This document shows positions 46,745 to 55,486 of a stretch of DNA of 64,000 nucleotides, piece after piece. The DNA comes from CAWATZ01 sp963784995 (GTDB lineage: Bacteria; Planctomycetota; Planctomycetia; Gemmatales; Gemmataceae). The notes beneath the pieces were generated by a model. That model did not search any database, was not told where the DNA came from, and was given only the letters and a program-made list of their open reading frames with translations. The stretch lies in the NCBI GenBank assembly GCA_963784995.1, contig CAWATZ010000003.1, positions 2,356,001 through 2,420,000 on the forward strand, written 5' to 3'. The translations under genes and the position numbers were made by a program. Numbering within the stretch: position 1 is the first letter of the stretch; each line of letters opens with the position of its first letter.

Positions 46745-49700
46745 TCAGGGCGGGCTCCCTGCCCTGGATTTCCAGGTTTCTGTTTGGATCCCGGCCGGTT
46801 GTTCGGTTTCGGAAGCCGCCTCCAGGACAACTCGATGCGGCAACGGTGCCGCCGGGACTTTCTCTCCTGCTCCTCCGCTGAGCCGGCGAATCACAACGTA
46901 GAACACCGGGGTGAAGAGCAGCCCGAACAGGGTCACGCCCAGCATGCCGCTGAACACCGCGACTCCCAGGGCCACGCGCATCTCCGCCCCGGCCCCCTGG
47001 GCGAACACCAGGGGCAGCACCCCCAGAATGAACGCAAACGACGTCATCAGGATCGGCCGCAGTCGGGTGCGGCAGGCCTCGACCGTGGCCTCAACCCGGG
47101 TGAGCCCCTCGTCCTCGCGCTGCTTGGCGAACTCGACGATCAGGATGGCGTTCTTGGCCGCCAGCCCGACCAGGACCACCAGGCCGATCTGCGTGAAGAT
47201 GTTGTTGTCCAGCCCGACCATCCACACGCCCAGCAGCGCCGCCAGCAGGCACATCGGCACGATCAGGATGATCGCCAGCGGCAGCGTCCAGCTTTCATAC
47301 TGGGCCGCCAGCACCAGCAGGACAAAGAGCACGGCCAGCGGGAAGACCAGCTTGGTCAGGACGTCCTCGCTCGCCTTGATCTGCTGGAAGGTTAGTTCGG
47401 TCCATTCCGAGGTCATCCCATGCGGCAGCTCGTCTTGCGCAACCTGGTCCATCAGGGCCAGCGCCTGCCAGGAGCTGGTGCCGGGCGCGGGCATGCCGTT
47501 GATCTCGGCGGAGGGTTCCTTGTTGTAGTGGTTGACGACGGCGGGGCCGGTGACGGACTTGACGTGGATCATCGTGCTCAGGGGGACCATTTCCCCCGTG
47601 GCGTTGCGGACCTTGAGGTTGCCGACGTCCTCGGGCCGCAGCCGATACCGGGCGTCGGCCTGGACGTTGACCTGCCAGTTGCGGTTGAAGAGCGTGATGT
47701 CGTTGACGTAGGCGGAGCCCAGGTAGCACTGCAAGGTATCGAAAACGACGTCCAGGTCCACCTTCTGAGCCTGGGCCTTGACCCGGTCCACGTCCACGTA
47801 GAGCTGCGGCTGGTTGGCGCTGAAGGTGCTGTAGAGCCCGGTAAGCCCGGGCCGGGCGTTGCCCTGCTCGATCACGTTGGCCACGCCGGCTTGCAGCGCC
47901 TCCAGTCCGAGCCCGCCGGGGTCCATGACCTGCATCTTGAATCCGCCCGTGCTGCCCAGACCGTCCACCGGCGGCGCTCCGAAGACGCCGACCTGCGCCT
48001 CCTCGATCTCGTCGAAGTAGAGCTTGCGCAGCCGGGCCAGGACGGCGTCGGCGCTCAGGTCATGCTTGCCCGCACGCTCCTCGAACGGCTTGAGGACGAC
48101 GAACATGCCTCCCGAATTGGAGATGTTGTTGCTGGTCAGCACCGAGTAGCCCGGCAGGCTGATGGTGTGAGCGACGCCGTCATCGGCCAGGGCCATGCGG
48201 GTCATCCGGGCCACGACCGCGTCGGTTCGCTCCAGGCTGGCCCCATCGGGGAGCTGGGCGTTGACCACCAGATAGCCCTTGTCCTGCTGGGGAATGAATC
48301 CCTTCGGGACGACCTGGAACCCGACGGCGGTCAGGCCCAGCAGCCCGACGTAGAGCAGCAGCATGATGGTGGTAATTCGCAGGATGCCCCGGACCATCTG
48401 GCCGTAACCGCGGGCGAACCAGTCGAACACCCAGTTGAAGAGGTCGAAGAACCACAGCAGGGCCTGGTTGACGGGCGCATTGAGGAACCAGCCCGCGAAA
48501 AAGCCGGCCGCGACCACGCCGGCCCGCAGCGACCACAGCCTGGCCAGCTGCTCGACCGTCTCGGCCGACTGGCCGTGATGTCCGGGCTCCGGCGCCAGGC
48601 CGAGCTTGTGGGCGAGGATGGGCGCCAGGAAGAAAAAGGCCAGGGCCCCGCCGATCAGGGCCACTCCCAGCCGGGGCAGGGCCTCGCGCGTGTCGCCCCC
48701 GTGTTCCTTGGAATGGGGTTTGATCAGGGTCACGGCCCGGGCGGGGGCCATCGTCATGGCGTTGATCGCGGAGATGATCGTCGAGGCGGCGATGGTCAGG
48801 GCGAACTGCTTGTAGAACTGGCCGCTGATGCCCGCGATGAACGCGGTCGGGATGAACACCGAGCTGAGCACCAGCGTGATGGCGATCACCGGGCCGGTGA
48901 TCTCGTCCATGGCCTTGATGGTCGCCTCGCGCGGCGGCAGGCCCCGGGCCATCCAGCGCTCGATGTTCTCGACCACCACGATGGCATCATCGACCACGAT
49001 GCCGATGGCCAGCACCAGACCAAAAAGCGACAGGTTGTTCAGCGAGAAGCCCAGCAGAGCCATGACCGCGAAGGTGCCGATCAGCGACACGGGCACGTCG
49101 ATCATCGGCAGCAGCGTGGCCCGCCAGTCCTGGAGGAAGACGAGGACGACGATGAAGACAAGAACAAACGCTTCAAAAAGCGTCTTCCAGACTTCGTGGA
49201 TCGACTCGTCGATGAACACGGTGGTGTCATAGACGATCTTGTCTTCGATCAGGAGCCTGGTCGTGCCGTCGCTCTCGCTCTTCCAGGGGAACTTCTTTTT
49301 TCTCAGCTCGTCCATCTTCTTCCGGATGTCCTGGGCGGTCTTCAGAGCGTTGGAGCCGGGCAGCTGGAAGATGGCAATGGTGACCGACGGCTCGCCGTCC
49401 AGGTAGCTGTTGACGTCGTAGTTCTTGGCACCCAGCTCGACCCCTTTCTGGTCCTTGGTGTCCTCGACAATCACGTCCTTGAGGTAGGTCAGGCTGCCGT
49501 TGTCCCCGGTCTTGACGACGATCTTCTTGAACTGGTCTTCATTCTCGAGCCGGCCCAGGGTGTTGAGCGTCAGCTGGAAGTTCTGGCCGGCGGGCGTTGG
49601 CGGCTGGCCAAGCCGGCCGGCCGCGACCTGCTGGTTCTGCTTGCGGATGGCCGATGTGACGTCGCCGGCCGTCATGTTCCGGGACGCCAGTTTCCGCGGG

Positions 49701-50302
49701 TCCAGCCAGATGCGCATGCTGTAGTCGCGCGATCCCAGGAACTGCACGTCGCCGACGCCTTTGACGCGGGCCAGGTCGTCCTTGACGTCGATGGAGGCGA
49801 AGTTGGAGAGGTGCAGCTGGTCGTAAACGGGCGTTTCCTTGCCGGTCTTCGGGTCCTTTTCCTTGGCGGAAACAAGGTTGATGCACAACAGAATGCTCGG
49901 GGACTTCTTCTTGGTGGTGACGCCCTGGCGCTTGACCTCGTCCGGCAGCTTGGCCTCCGCGATGGCCACCCGGTTCTGGACCAGCACCTGGGCCATGTTC
50001 AGATTGGTCCCCAGCGCGAAGGTCACGTCCAGGGTCATCTGCCCGTCGTTGGTGCAGCGCGAGGCCATGTAAATCATGTCCTCGACACCGTTGACTTCCT
50101 GCTCGATGGGCGTGGCGACGGTCTCGGCCACCACCCTGGCACTGGCGCCGGGATAGCTGGCGGTCACCGAGACCGTGGGCGGAGCGATCTCCGGGTACTG
50201 GGCGACCGGGAGCTTCAGAAGAGCGACCAGGCCCACGATGACGATCGCCACCGAGAGGACCGTCGCGAACACCGGGCGATCCACGAAGAAGCGTGCAAAC
50301 AT
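46745..50302 (-). CDS. RND efflux pump, HAE1/AcrB-type inner-membrane subunit
   Basis: The 1185-residue transporter has the RND layout: TM1 at FATVLSVAIVIVGLVALLKL, porter domain, TM2-6, second periplasmic loop and TM7-12. The proton-relay Asp pair is D438/D439 in GIVVDDAIVVVENIER. It is about 130 residues longer than AcrB. The extra part lies at about 528-640, between TM6 and TM7, and adds two hydrophobic segments (LGVALIGGALAFFFLAPIL, AGVVAAGFFAGWFLNAP). It sits 15 nt after the adaptor gene. Substrate unknown; no outer-membrane partner is in the window. Confidence 0.92.
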   Translation of the reverse strand: MFARFFVDRPVFATVLSVAIVIVGLVALLKLPVAQYPEIAPPTVSVTASYPGASARVVAETVATPIEQEVNGVEDMIYMASRCTNDGQMTLDVTFALGTNLNMAQVLVQNRVAIAEAKLPDEVKRQGVTTKKKSPSILLCINLVSAKEKDPKTGKETPVYDQLHLSNFASIDVKDDLARVKGVGDVQFLGSRDYSMRIWLDPRKLASRNMTAGDVTSAIRKQNQQVAAGRLGQPPTPAGQNFQLTLNTLGRLENEDQFKKIVVKTGDNGSLTYLKDVIVEDTKDQKGVELGAKNYDVNSYLDGEPSVTIAIFQLPGSNALKTAQDIRKKMDELRKKKFPWKSESDGTTRLLIEDKIVYDTTVFIDESIHEVWKTLFEAFVLVFIVVLVFLQDWRATLLPMIDVPVSLIGTFAVMALLGFSLNNLSLFGLVLAIGIVVDDAIVVVENIERWMARGLPPREATIKAMDEITGPVIAITLVLSSVFIPTAFIAGISGQFYKQFALTIAASTIISAINAMTMAPARAVTLIKPHSKEHGGDTREALPRLGVALIGGALAFFFLAPILAHKLGLAPEPGHHGQSAETVEQLARLWSLRAGVVAAGFFAGWFLNAPVNQALLWFFDLFNWVFDWFARGYGQMVRGILRITTIMLLLYVGLLGLTAVGFQVVPKGFIPQQDKGYLVVNAQLPDGASLERTDAVVARMTRMALADDGVAHTISLPGYSVLTSNNISNSGGMFVVLKPFEERAGKHDLSADAVLARLRKLYFDEIEEAQVGVFGAPPVDGLGSTGGFKMQVMDPGGLGLEALQAGVANVIEQGNARPGLTGLYSTFSANQPQLYVDVDRVKAQAQKVDLDVVFDTLQCYLGSAYVNDITLFNRNWQVNVQADARYRLRPEDVGNLKVRNATGEMVPLSTMIHVKSVTGPAVVNHYNKEPSAEINGMPAPGTSSWQALALMDQVAQDELPHGMTSEWTELTFQQIKASEDVLTKLVFPLAVLFVLLVLAAQYESWTLPLAIILIVPMCLLAALLGVWMVGLDNNIFTQIGLVVLVGLAAKNAILIVEFAKQREDEGLTRVEATVEACRTRLRPILMTSFAFILGVLPLVFAQGAGAEMRVALGVAVFSGMLGVTLFGLLFTPVFYVVIRRLSGGAGEKVPAAPLPHRVVLEAASETEQPAGIQTETWKSRAGSPP

Positions 50303-50317
50303 GGCCCGTCAGCTCCC

Positions 50318-51486
50318 TCAGTTCTTGGTTGCGGGCTGGGAAGGCCGACGCGGGACAACCTTGATCCCGTCCCGGACCCGTGCGATGCCGTTGACGATCA
50401 CCCAGTCGTCCGGCTGAAGCCCCTCCGTGACGATCTGCATGCCGTCGATCAGCCGGTCCAGCTTGACGTCGCGCCGTTCCACGACGTCCTGATCGTTGAC
50501 GACGTAAACGAACTTGCGCCCTGCTCCGAGCCAATGGCCTGCTCGCTGATCAGCATCACCTTGTGGGGATCGCTCACGGGAATCTGGACACGAGCCCGCA
50601 TGCCGGAATCGATGATCCCCTTGGGGTTGGGCAGCGTGCCGCGTACCTGAATGGTGCCGGTGCTCGCCTTGACCTGGTTGTCGGTGAAATCAAGCAGGCC
50701 CTTGTGGGGAAAGCCCTTTTCGCCATCCAGGGCGACCTCGACCGGAATCTTCAGCTCCTTGATTGGAACCTCGATCTCGGCTTTCGACCTGTCCCTGGCG
50801 TAGTCCTTCCGGTAGCGAAGCAGTGAGCGCTCGTCCACGTCGAAGTAGACGTACGTGGGATCGACGGTCGTGATGGTGGTGAGGAGGGTCTCACCGCCGC
50901 TGGCGTTCACCAGGTTGCCCCTGGTCACCTGGGCCCGGCTGATCTTGCCGGCGATCTTGGCCGTAACCTTGGTGAAGCCAAGGTCCAGCTGGGCCTGCTC
51001 GACCGCGGCCAGGGCCTTGAGACGTTCGGCCTGGGCGACTGCTTGCTTGGCCGACCAGACCTCCACCTCTTCCCGGGTAGACGCCCCGGACCGCAGCAGC
51101 TGCGAGTAGCGGGCGTATTCCTTGCGGGCCAGCTCCAGGCTGGCCTCGGCGGCGGCCTTCTGGGCCTCGGCGGCGTCCAGGGTGGCCTTGTAGGGCCGGG
51201 GATCGATTTCAAACAGCGGGTCCCCTTCCTTGACCAGCTTGCCGTCCTGGAAGTAGACCTTGTCCAGGTGCCCCCGGACGCGGGCCCGCACCTCGACGGT
51301 CTCGACGGCGGCGATGCGGCCCTCGTAGTCGTCGTGGTCAATGACCTCCCGGAGCTGGGGCTGCCGGACGGTGACGGGGGGTGCCGATTCCGGGTTGGTG
51401 GGTGGGGAGGTGTTGCATCCCCAGAGCCCCCCAAGGAGGATCACGAGCCCACCGCAACGCCCGAGAAGGGAATGTTGGCCGATCAT
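50318..51486 (-). CDS. RND periplasmic adaptor subunit with a frameshift
   Basis: The membrane-fusion protein starts at ATG 51486 with AGGAGG upstream. A lipoprotein signal ends in GLWGCNTSP. Barrel-sandwich and hairpin regions follow (VEVRARVRGHLDKVYFQDGK, coiled-coil 105-185, LDLGFTKVTAKIAGKISRAQ). The frame changes near 50521: after ISEQAIGSEQG one missing base, once restored, gives RKFVYVVNDQDVVERRDVKL and ends at 50318 (389 residues). It links the RND pump to the outer membrane. Operon: LOG, adaptor, RND. Confidence 0.88.
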
Positions 51487-51487
51487 G

Positions 51488-52252
51488 TCAGGTGCCTCCT
51501 TTTGTTGTTTCCGGGACCTGATTGTGTTCTTGCGTCTGCCATCGAGTATGATACTCGCGGAGCAGGGCAATCGCCTGGTCGGCCGTCTCCACGCAGCGCG
51601 GAATCGTCACGTCTTCGAGGTTGATCAACGGCGGCTGGGTTGTCAGCAGGTTGGTCCTGACCCAGTCCACCAGCCCAACCCAGATCTTGCCCACCAGGAT
51701 CAGCGGCGTGGCGTGCAGGTGCCGGACCTGGAGCAGTTGCCAGACCATCATGGTTTCGAGGACCGTGCCGATTCCCCCCGGAGCGACCACAAAGGCGTCC
51801 GAGGTCAGCACAAAGTGGTGCAGCCGGGTGAAGAAGGTCTTGTGCTCGAACGCCTGTTCGACAAACGGATTGACTTCCTGCTCGAAGGGCAGGTCCACGC
51901 GAATGCCGATGGAGCGGTTGCGCTCCGGAGCCTGGGCGGCGGCCGCTCCCTCGTTGGCGGCCTGCATCAGACCCGGCCCGCCGCCGGTGATGATGTCACA
52001 ACCCATCTCGGCCAGGGCCGCGGCGATGCGCTTGACTTCCTCGTAGGCGAACGTCCCTGGCTGGGCCCGAGCTGAGCCGAAGATCGTCACCCGGTAGCGC
52101 TCGCGCCTGGACGGGCGCAGGCGGGTCAGGTTGTTGACGATGTCCCAGAGGCCGAACACGGTGCTGACGAGGATGTCCTTGACTCCTTCTTCGTCAGCGA
52201 GGCTAACCGTTTGGGTATCCTTCGCAACCGACTCGGGTGTACTCATGAGCAT
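51488..52252 (-). CDS. LOG-family (TIGR00730-like) phosphoribohydrolase
   Basis: The 254-residue protein has the family motifs FGSARAQPG, GCDIITGGGPGLMQAANEGA and VAPGGIGTVLETMMVWQLLQ (PGGxGTxxE). Proven members release bases such as cytokinins from nucleoside monophosphates; others are annotated as Rossmann-fold nucleotide-binding proteins. It lies 1 nt before the adaptor start, so it is first in the efflux operon. Whether its activity relates to efflux is unknown. Confidence 0.85.
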   Translation of the reverse strand: MLMSTPESVAKDTQTVSLADEEGVKDILVSTVFGLWDIVNNLTRLRPSRRERYRVTIFGSARAQPGTFAYEEVKRIAAALAEMGCDIITGGGPGLMQAANEGAAAAQAPERNRSIGIRVDLPFEQEVNPFVEQAFEHKTFFTRLHHFVLTSDAFVVAPGGIGTVLETMMVWQLLQVRHLHATPLILVGKIWVGLVDWVRTNLLTTQPPLINLEDVTIPRCVETADQAIALLREYHTRWQTQEHNQVPETTKGGT

Positions 52253-52678
52253 CCCTTTCGCTCGAGTCTGGCAGCATGACCTGGCTGAAGGTCCGTCCCT
52301 CGGCCGGGTATTCTTTCAGTTGCTCTGTTGATTGGAAGCCAGGCAGCAACGCAACACCAGAGATGGATTGCTGCAGGCGCCGGACCCCATCATCCCGCCC
52401 GCAGGACTTCTTCTGCTACTGTAGTGATTCCGCCCAGCAACGGCCTCTTGTAGCCGAAATTGCGAGTACCAGAGGATCTTTTCCAGGAAAATGACAAAAT
52501 GATTAAGAGCGGTCGGAAAGAAAGCAAGGAGGCCGGGCTTCCTGGGCGAGGAAGAAGCCGCGGCCCGCTGCCGGGGAAGCGGCACCCCAAGGGATGTCAC
52601 ATCCTCGACTGGATCCTCTCGAAGGAGTGATTCTCAACTCCTCCATCGGATTCGATTGCCGGTTGCGTTTTGGCAGAC
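52253..52678. other. Gene-free region upstream of the LOG-efflux operon
   Basis: No convincing coding frame on either strand. The promoter of the operon should lie near 52260-52350 on the minus strand, but no clear -35/-10 pair stands out. A GC-rich imperfect hairpin is near 52555-52600. Confidence 0.35.
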
Positions 52679-52712
52679 GCGAAGGGGACGGCCCAGTGGC
52701 CGCCCCCTTCGC
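52679..52712 (-). terminator. Hairpin after the Spy-like gene
   Basis: GCGAAGGGG-A-CGGCC pairs with GGCCG-C-CCCCTTCGC around CAGT (52679-52712), with one A/C mismatch. It lies 54 nt past the stop of the minus-strand gene. The following T tract is weak. Confidence 0.5.
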
Positions 52713-52765
52713 CGTTGAGGTGCAGCCCACACGGAGTACCAGGGGCAGCCCCACCTGAGCCGGGG

Positions 52766-53413
52766 TCATTTGTCCTTTTTCTGGGGCAGCACCGATTCGG
52801 GCCCCTCGAACACGATGTCCCCCTCGAATGGCTTGCCTACCAGTTCCTGGACTTTCGCCTTCTGGGCAGTCGAAAGCATCGCCCGGATTTTGTCGCGGGT
52901 TTCCGCACGCAGTTTCGCGAACTGCTCCTTTCTCTCGGCGGGGTTGGTGTCGTGAAGGAGCTTCGCCAGCTTTTTGTGAGTCTCCTCCTGGATCGCCGCG
53001 AACTTTTGTTTCTGGTCAGCGGTCAATTCGAGGGCCTTGGCGATCTCCGGCCGGGAGAGCTGATGCAGGCCGGTCATCTGCAGCGTGATCTGGATGAGGC
53101 GCTTGTCCTGCTGCGGCGTGAGCGTGTCTTTCAGGAACTGCTGGTTCTCCTTCTCCATCTTCTCGATCTTCTGCTTCCGCTCCGCCGCGCCGAGCTTGCA
53201 CGACTCCAGGAAGGCGTCGTGCTGCTTGTTCGTGAAGGCCATGACCTTCTTGGTAACTTCGGGGGTGAGCTTCAGCTCCTGCTGAACCGACTTTTGCCGC
53301 AAGAGGAGCAGCTGGACCGTCGTCCCCTCAGGAACGATCGTGTCCGCCGCCTGGGCCGCCGGCAGCCACGCGCCGGCAACCGCCAGGACCAGAACCCATT
53401 GGAACGTACGCAT
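52766..53413 (-). CDS. Secreted Spy/LTXXQ-like helical protein
   Basis: The 215-residue protein has a signal peptide (VLVLAVAGAWLPAAQAA). The rest is mainly helical, with LTPEVTKKV, LTPQQDKRL and LTADQKQKF, resembling the LTxxQ motifs of periplasmic Spy/CpxP-like proteins. The ATG at 53413 has GGAGGAAG upstream. It lies 110 nt downstream of the TOMM precursor on the same strand, so read-through is possible, but a role in the peptide pathway is not shown. Planctomycetes have many such proteins. Confidence 0.6.
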   Translation of the reverse strand: MRTFQWVLVLAVAGAWLPAAQAADTIVPEGTTVQLLLLRQKSVQQELKLTPEVTKKVMAFTNKQHDAFLESCKLGAAERKQKIEKMEKENQQFLKDTLTPQQDKRLIQITLQMTGLHQLSRPEIAKALELTADQKQKFAAIQEETHKKLAKLLHDTNPAERKEQFAKLRAETRDKIRAMLSTAQKAKVQELVGKPFEGDIVFEGPESVLPQKKDK

Positions 53414-53523
53414 TGTCTTCCTCCAAAAGGGCTTCAATCCCTGGGTCCGGCCAGCCCGGCCCACCGTGAGCCAGGAGTCGCTCGGACCCACCTGTCAGGA
53501 CATCCCAGGCGAATGACCGATCG

Positions 53524-53838
53524 CTAATAGCAGCGGCAGCGACACCCGCAACCACCGCAAGCGGCACAGTAGGCGATCACGTCCCCGACCAGGACCTCGT
53601 CCGTCAAGCCGTCGGGAGGGGTAGTGGGGAACACGAAGCGGCGCAGGGTCGCGGTCTCTTCCACCTTGACCTCCATGCCTTCCTCCAGCTGCACCTCGGT
53701 GTCGGCCGGCACCTCCAGGCCGTACTCGACCAGCAGGGCACGCGGGTCCGACCGCAGCCGCTTCATGAGACCCTCATCACACCACGCCCGGGCCACGATC
53801 TGGCTCCACAAGAGATCGTCCGAAATCCTCCGAATCAT
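53524..53838 (-). CDS. TOMM precursor peptide, NHLP leader, six-Cys core
   Basis: The 104-residue protein starts at 53838 with GGAGGTGG upstream. Residues 8-80 match a nitrile-hydratase alpha-like leader (NHLP): LLWSQIVARAWCDEGLMKRL, SDPRALLVEYGLEVPADTEV, then RRFVFPTTPPDGLTDEVL. The C-terminus is YCAACGGCGCRCRCY: six Cys, no Ser or Thr. In TOMM pathways such Cys are cyclised to thiazolines and oxidised to thiazoles. No Gly-Gly cleavage site precedes the core; the leader end is probably near VGDVIAY. It lies directly downstream of the SagB-type and YcaO genes on the same strand, which strongly supports the role. Confidence 0.85.
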   Translation of the reverse strand: MIRRISDDLLWSQIVARAWCDEGLMKRLRSDPRALLVEYGLEVPADTEVQLEEGMEVKVEETATLRRFVFPTTPPDGLTDEVLVGDVIAYCAACGGCGCRCRCY

Positions 53839-53912
53839 TTGACGCCACCTCCAAAAAAGGGATCAGGGAAACCACACGATGCCGCTTGGATCCAATGTCG
53901 CCCTGGAACTGG

Positions 53913-55382
53913 TTAACCCCGATCCAGGTCATTCGTTTCTTCCTCACGCCGTTGGCTGCCCAGAAGGAACTCGCCCACAGACGTTTCGGCGTAATAGTCC
54001 ATCCCCGCCGCCCGGGCGAACAGGTCCGCGTTACCGCTGCCGACGGCGCAGGGGGCCAGGCCCATCGCCGTGGCTGCCAGGTACGTGGTCTGGTAGACCA
54101 CGCCGACGTGCTTGAGCGTCAAGGCGTAGGCGATGGACTCATACTTCCAGGCCAACCGTGGGAAGCGTGCCGCCAGAATCAGCAGCACCTGGAGGCTGTC
54201 TTCGGGCAGGCCGGTGGACTCCGCGGCGTCTCGAAGCATCTGCTGCACCTCCGGCGTCCGGTCGGAGAGGCGGATCAACTGGTGCTCCGCCGGGTCGTAG
54301 TGATACAGCCCGGGCTCCAGGTTCACGCAGCGGCTCACCACGACGTACGTCTCCAGTTCGTAGAGGCCTCCCCCCGCCGGATACGGCCGGCTGGCAAAGT
54401 CCATTCGCATCGGACCGTGAGGGGTTGTGACCTCCTCCTGCCGAAACTCTTTCACCCGTGCGATGCGGAACAGGAACTCCCCCAGCTGGCGAGCCGTGAG
54501 CGGCTGGGCCGAGTCGTAAGCGCGGACCGAGTGCCGTCGTTCCTGGACCCACGCCAGCGGCGGGTCGTCGCGCTGGAGCCGCTCCAGGTCGGGTCGGTAC
54601 AGCTCGAAGGACTCACCGGCCATTCGCGGTTTCAGGGCGGGCGGCGGGGCGAGCCGGCCGGCCAGGCGATACGTACCCCCGCAGGGGGCGTCGGTCCTTC
54701 CCAACCGGCTGCGGGCGTGAAACAGCAAATCGTGGAATTCCCACGATTGCAGGGCCGGGGTATCGTCCGCGGCGCAGGTTCCCTCGGATCCCATGGGCCC
54801 GAGCATCCCTGCTCGCAGCAGGAGGGCGAGCATCCCGGCGATAGCGTCCGCCGACAGGCCGCCGAGGCGTTCGCCCAGTTCCCCCGCCGTGGCTGGCACC
54901 GCCAGGGCACCGGCGAGGGCTGCCGCCCGCCCGTCCTTCAAGAGGATCCGTGCAGGGACCAGGGGCGACTCCAGGATCGCCTCCTCGCCCGAGCGGCGCA
55001 GGTGAGCGAATCGGGAGAGGACGTAGCGGCGGCCGGGGAGGAACTGGTCCGGCCGGGCCACGAACGAGGTCGCAACTGCCACGAGCGTGGCCAGCAGATC
55101 TCGGCCGGCGTAAGCGGAGTGGCACAGGAGGCCGTGCCGGCTCAGGCGCTCCACGCAGTAGTACCAGCGGGCGAGCAAACCGTTGGCGCCGGCCCGGATG
55201 AGTTCGGCCAGCCGATCCTCGTCCTCTCCCGGGGGGGCACAGCGGCGCAGGCCGTCCAGGAGGATCGGTGCGAGCCCCCGCAACGACATCCGGGCGCCGG
55301 GGCCCTCGACAACGAGCATCCCGTCGCCGGCCGCCGCGACCGTCACGTCTTCTCGCCACGATAACACCAGGCCAGCGGCCAC
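53913..55382 (-). CDS. SagB-type dehydrogenase of the TOMM cluster
   Basis: The 489-residue protein starts at GTG 55382 with AGGAGGAAG upstream. The N-terminal half (1-250) is the less conserved part of SagB/ThcOx-like proteins. The C-terminal nitroreductase-like half has RRHSVRAYDSAQPLTARQL, SRPYPAGGGLYELETYVVV and LKHVGVVYQTTYLAATAMGL followed by APCAVGSGNADLF. It should bind FMN and oxidise azolines to azoles on the precursor. It lies between the cyclodehydratase (105 nt) and the precursor (74 nt). Confidence 0.88.
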   Translation of the reverse strand: MAAGLVLSWREDVTVAAAGDGMLVVEGPGARMSLRGLAPILLDGLRRCAPPGEDEDRLAELIRAGANGLLARWYYCVERLSRHGLLCHSAYAGRDLLATLVAVATSFVARPDQFLPGRRYVLSRFAHLRRSGEEAILESPLVPARILLKDGRAAALAGALAVPATAGELGERLGGLSADAIAGMLALLLRAGMLGPMGSEGTCAADDTPALQSWEFHDLLFHARSRLGRTDAPCGGTYRLAGRLAPPPALKPRMAGESFELYRPDLERLQRDDPPLAWVQERRHSVRAYDSAQPLTARQLGEFLFRIARVKEFRQEEVTTPHGPMRMDFASRPYPAGGGLYELETYVVVSRCVNLEPGLYHYDPAEHQLIRLSDRTPEVQQMLRDAAESTGLPEDSLQVLLILAARFPRLAWKYESIAYALTLKHVGVVYQTTYLAATAMGLAPCAVGSGNADLFARAAGMDYYAETSVGEFLLGSQRREEETNDLDRG

Positions 55383-55421
55383 GGGTCTTCCTCCTGGCGA
55401 GCCTGCCCCCTACATCTTTCT

Positions 55422-55471
55422 GTAGGCCGGCCTTCCCAGGCCGGCTGGACGGGCTGGGAAGCCCGTCCTAC
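55422..55471. repeat. Palindromic repeat inside the TOMM operon
   Basis: The outer arms GTAGG and CCTAC and inner TTCCCAG / CTGGGAA frame this segment, and GCCGGCCTTCCCAGGCCGGC is itself nearly palindromic. It fills the gap between the YcaO and SagB genes. As a hairpin it might lower expression of the downstream genes or protect the upstream mRNA. Confidence 0.65.
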
Positions 55472-55486
55472 TTCTTTCCGCTCGCG

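Noticed and set aside
47420..50650. 1076-residue plus-strand frame
   Set aside because: Antisense to the RND pump, which has unmistakable family motifs on the minus strand.
52766..53413. Spy-like protein as a member of the TOMM pathway
   Set aside because: It is downstream on the same strand, but the family is common in planctomycetes and nothing links it to peptide modification.
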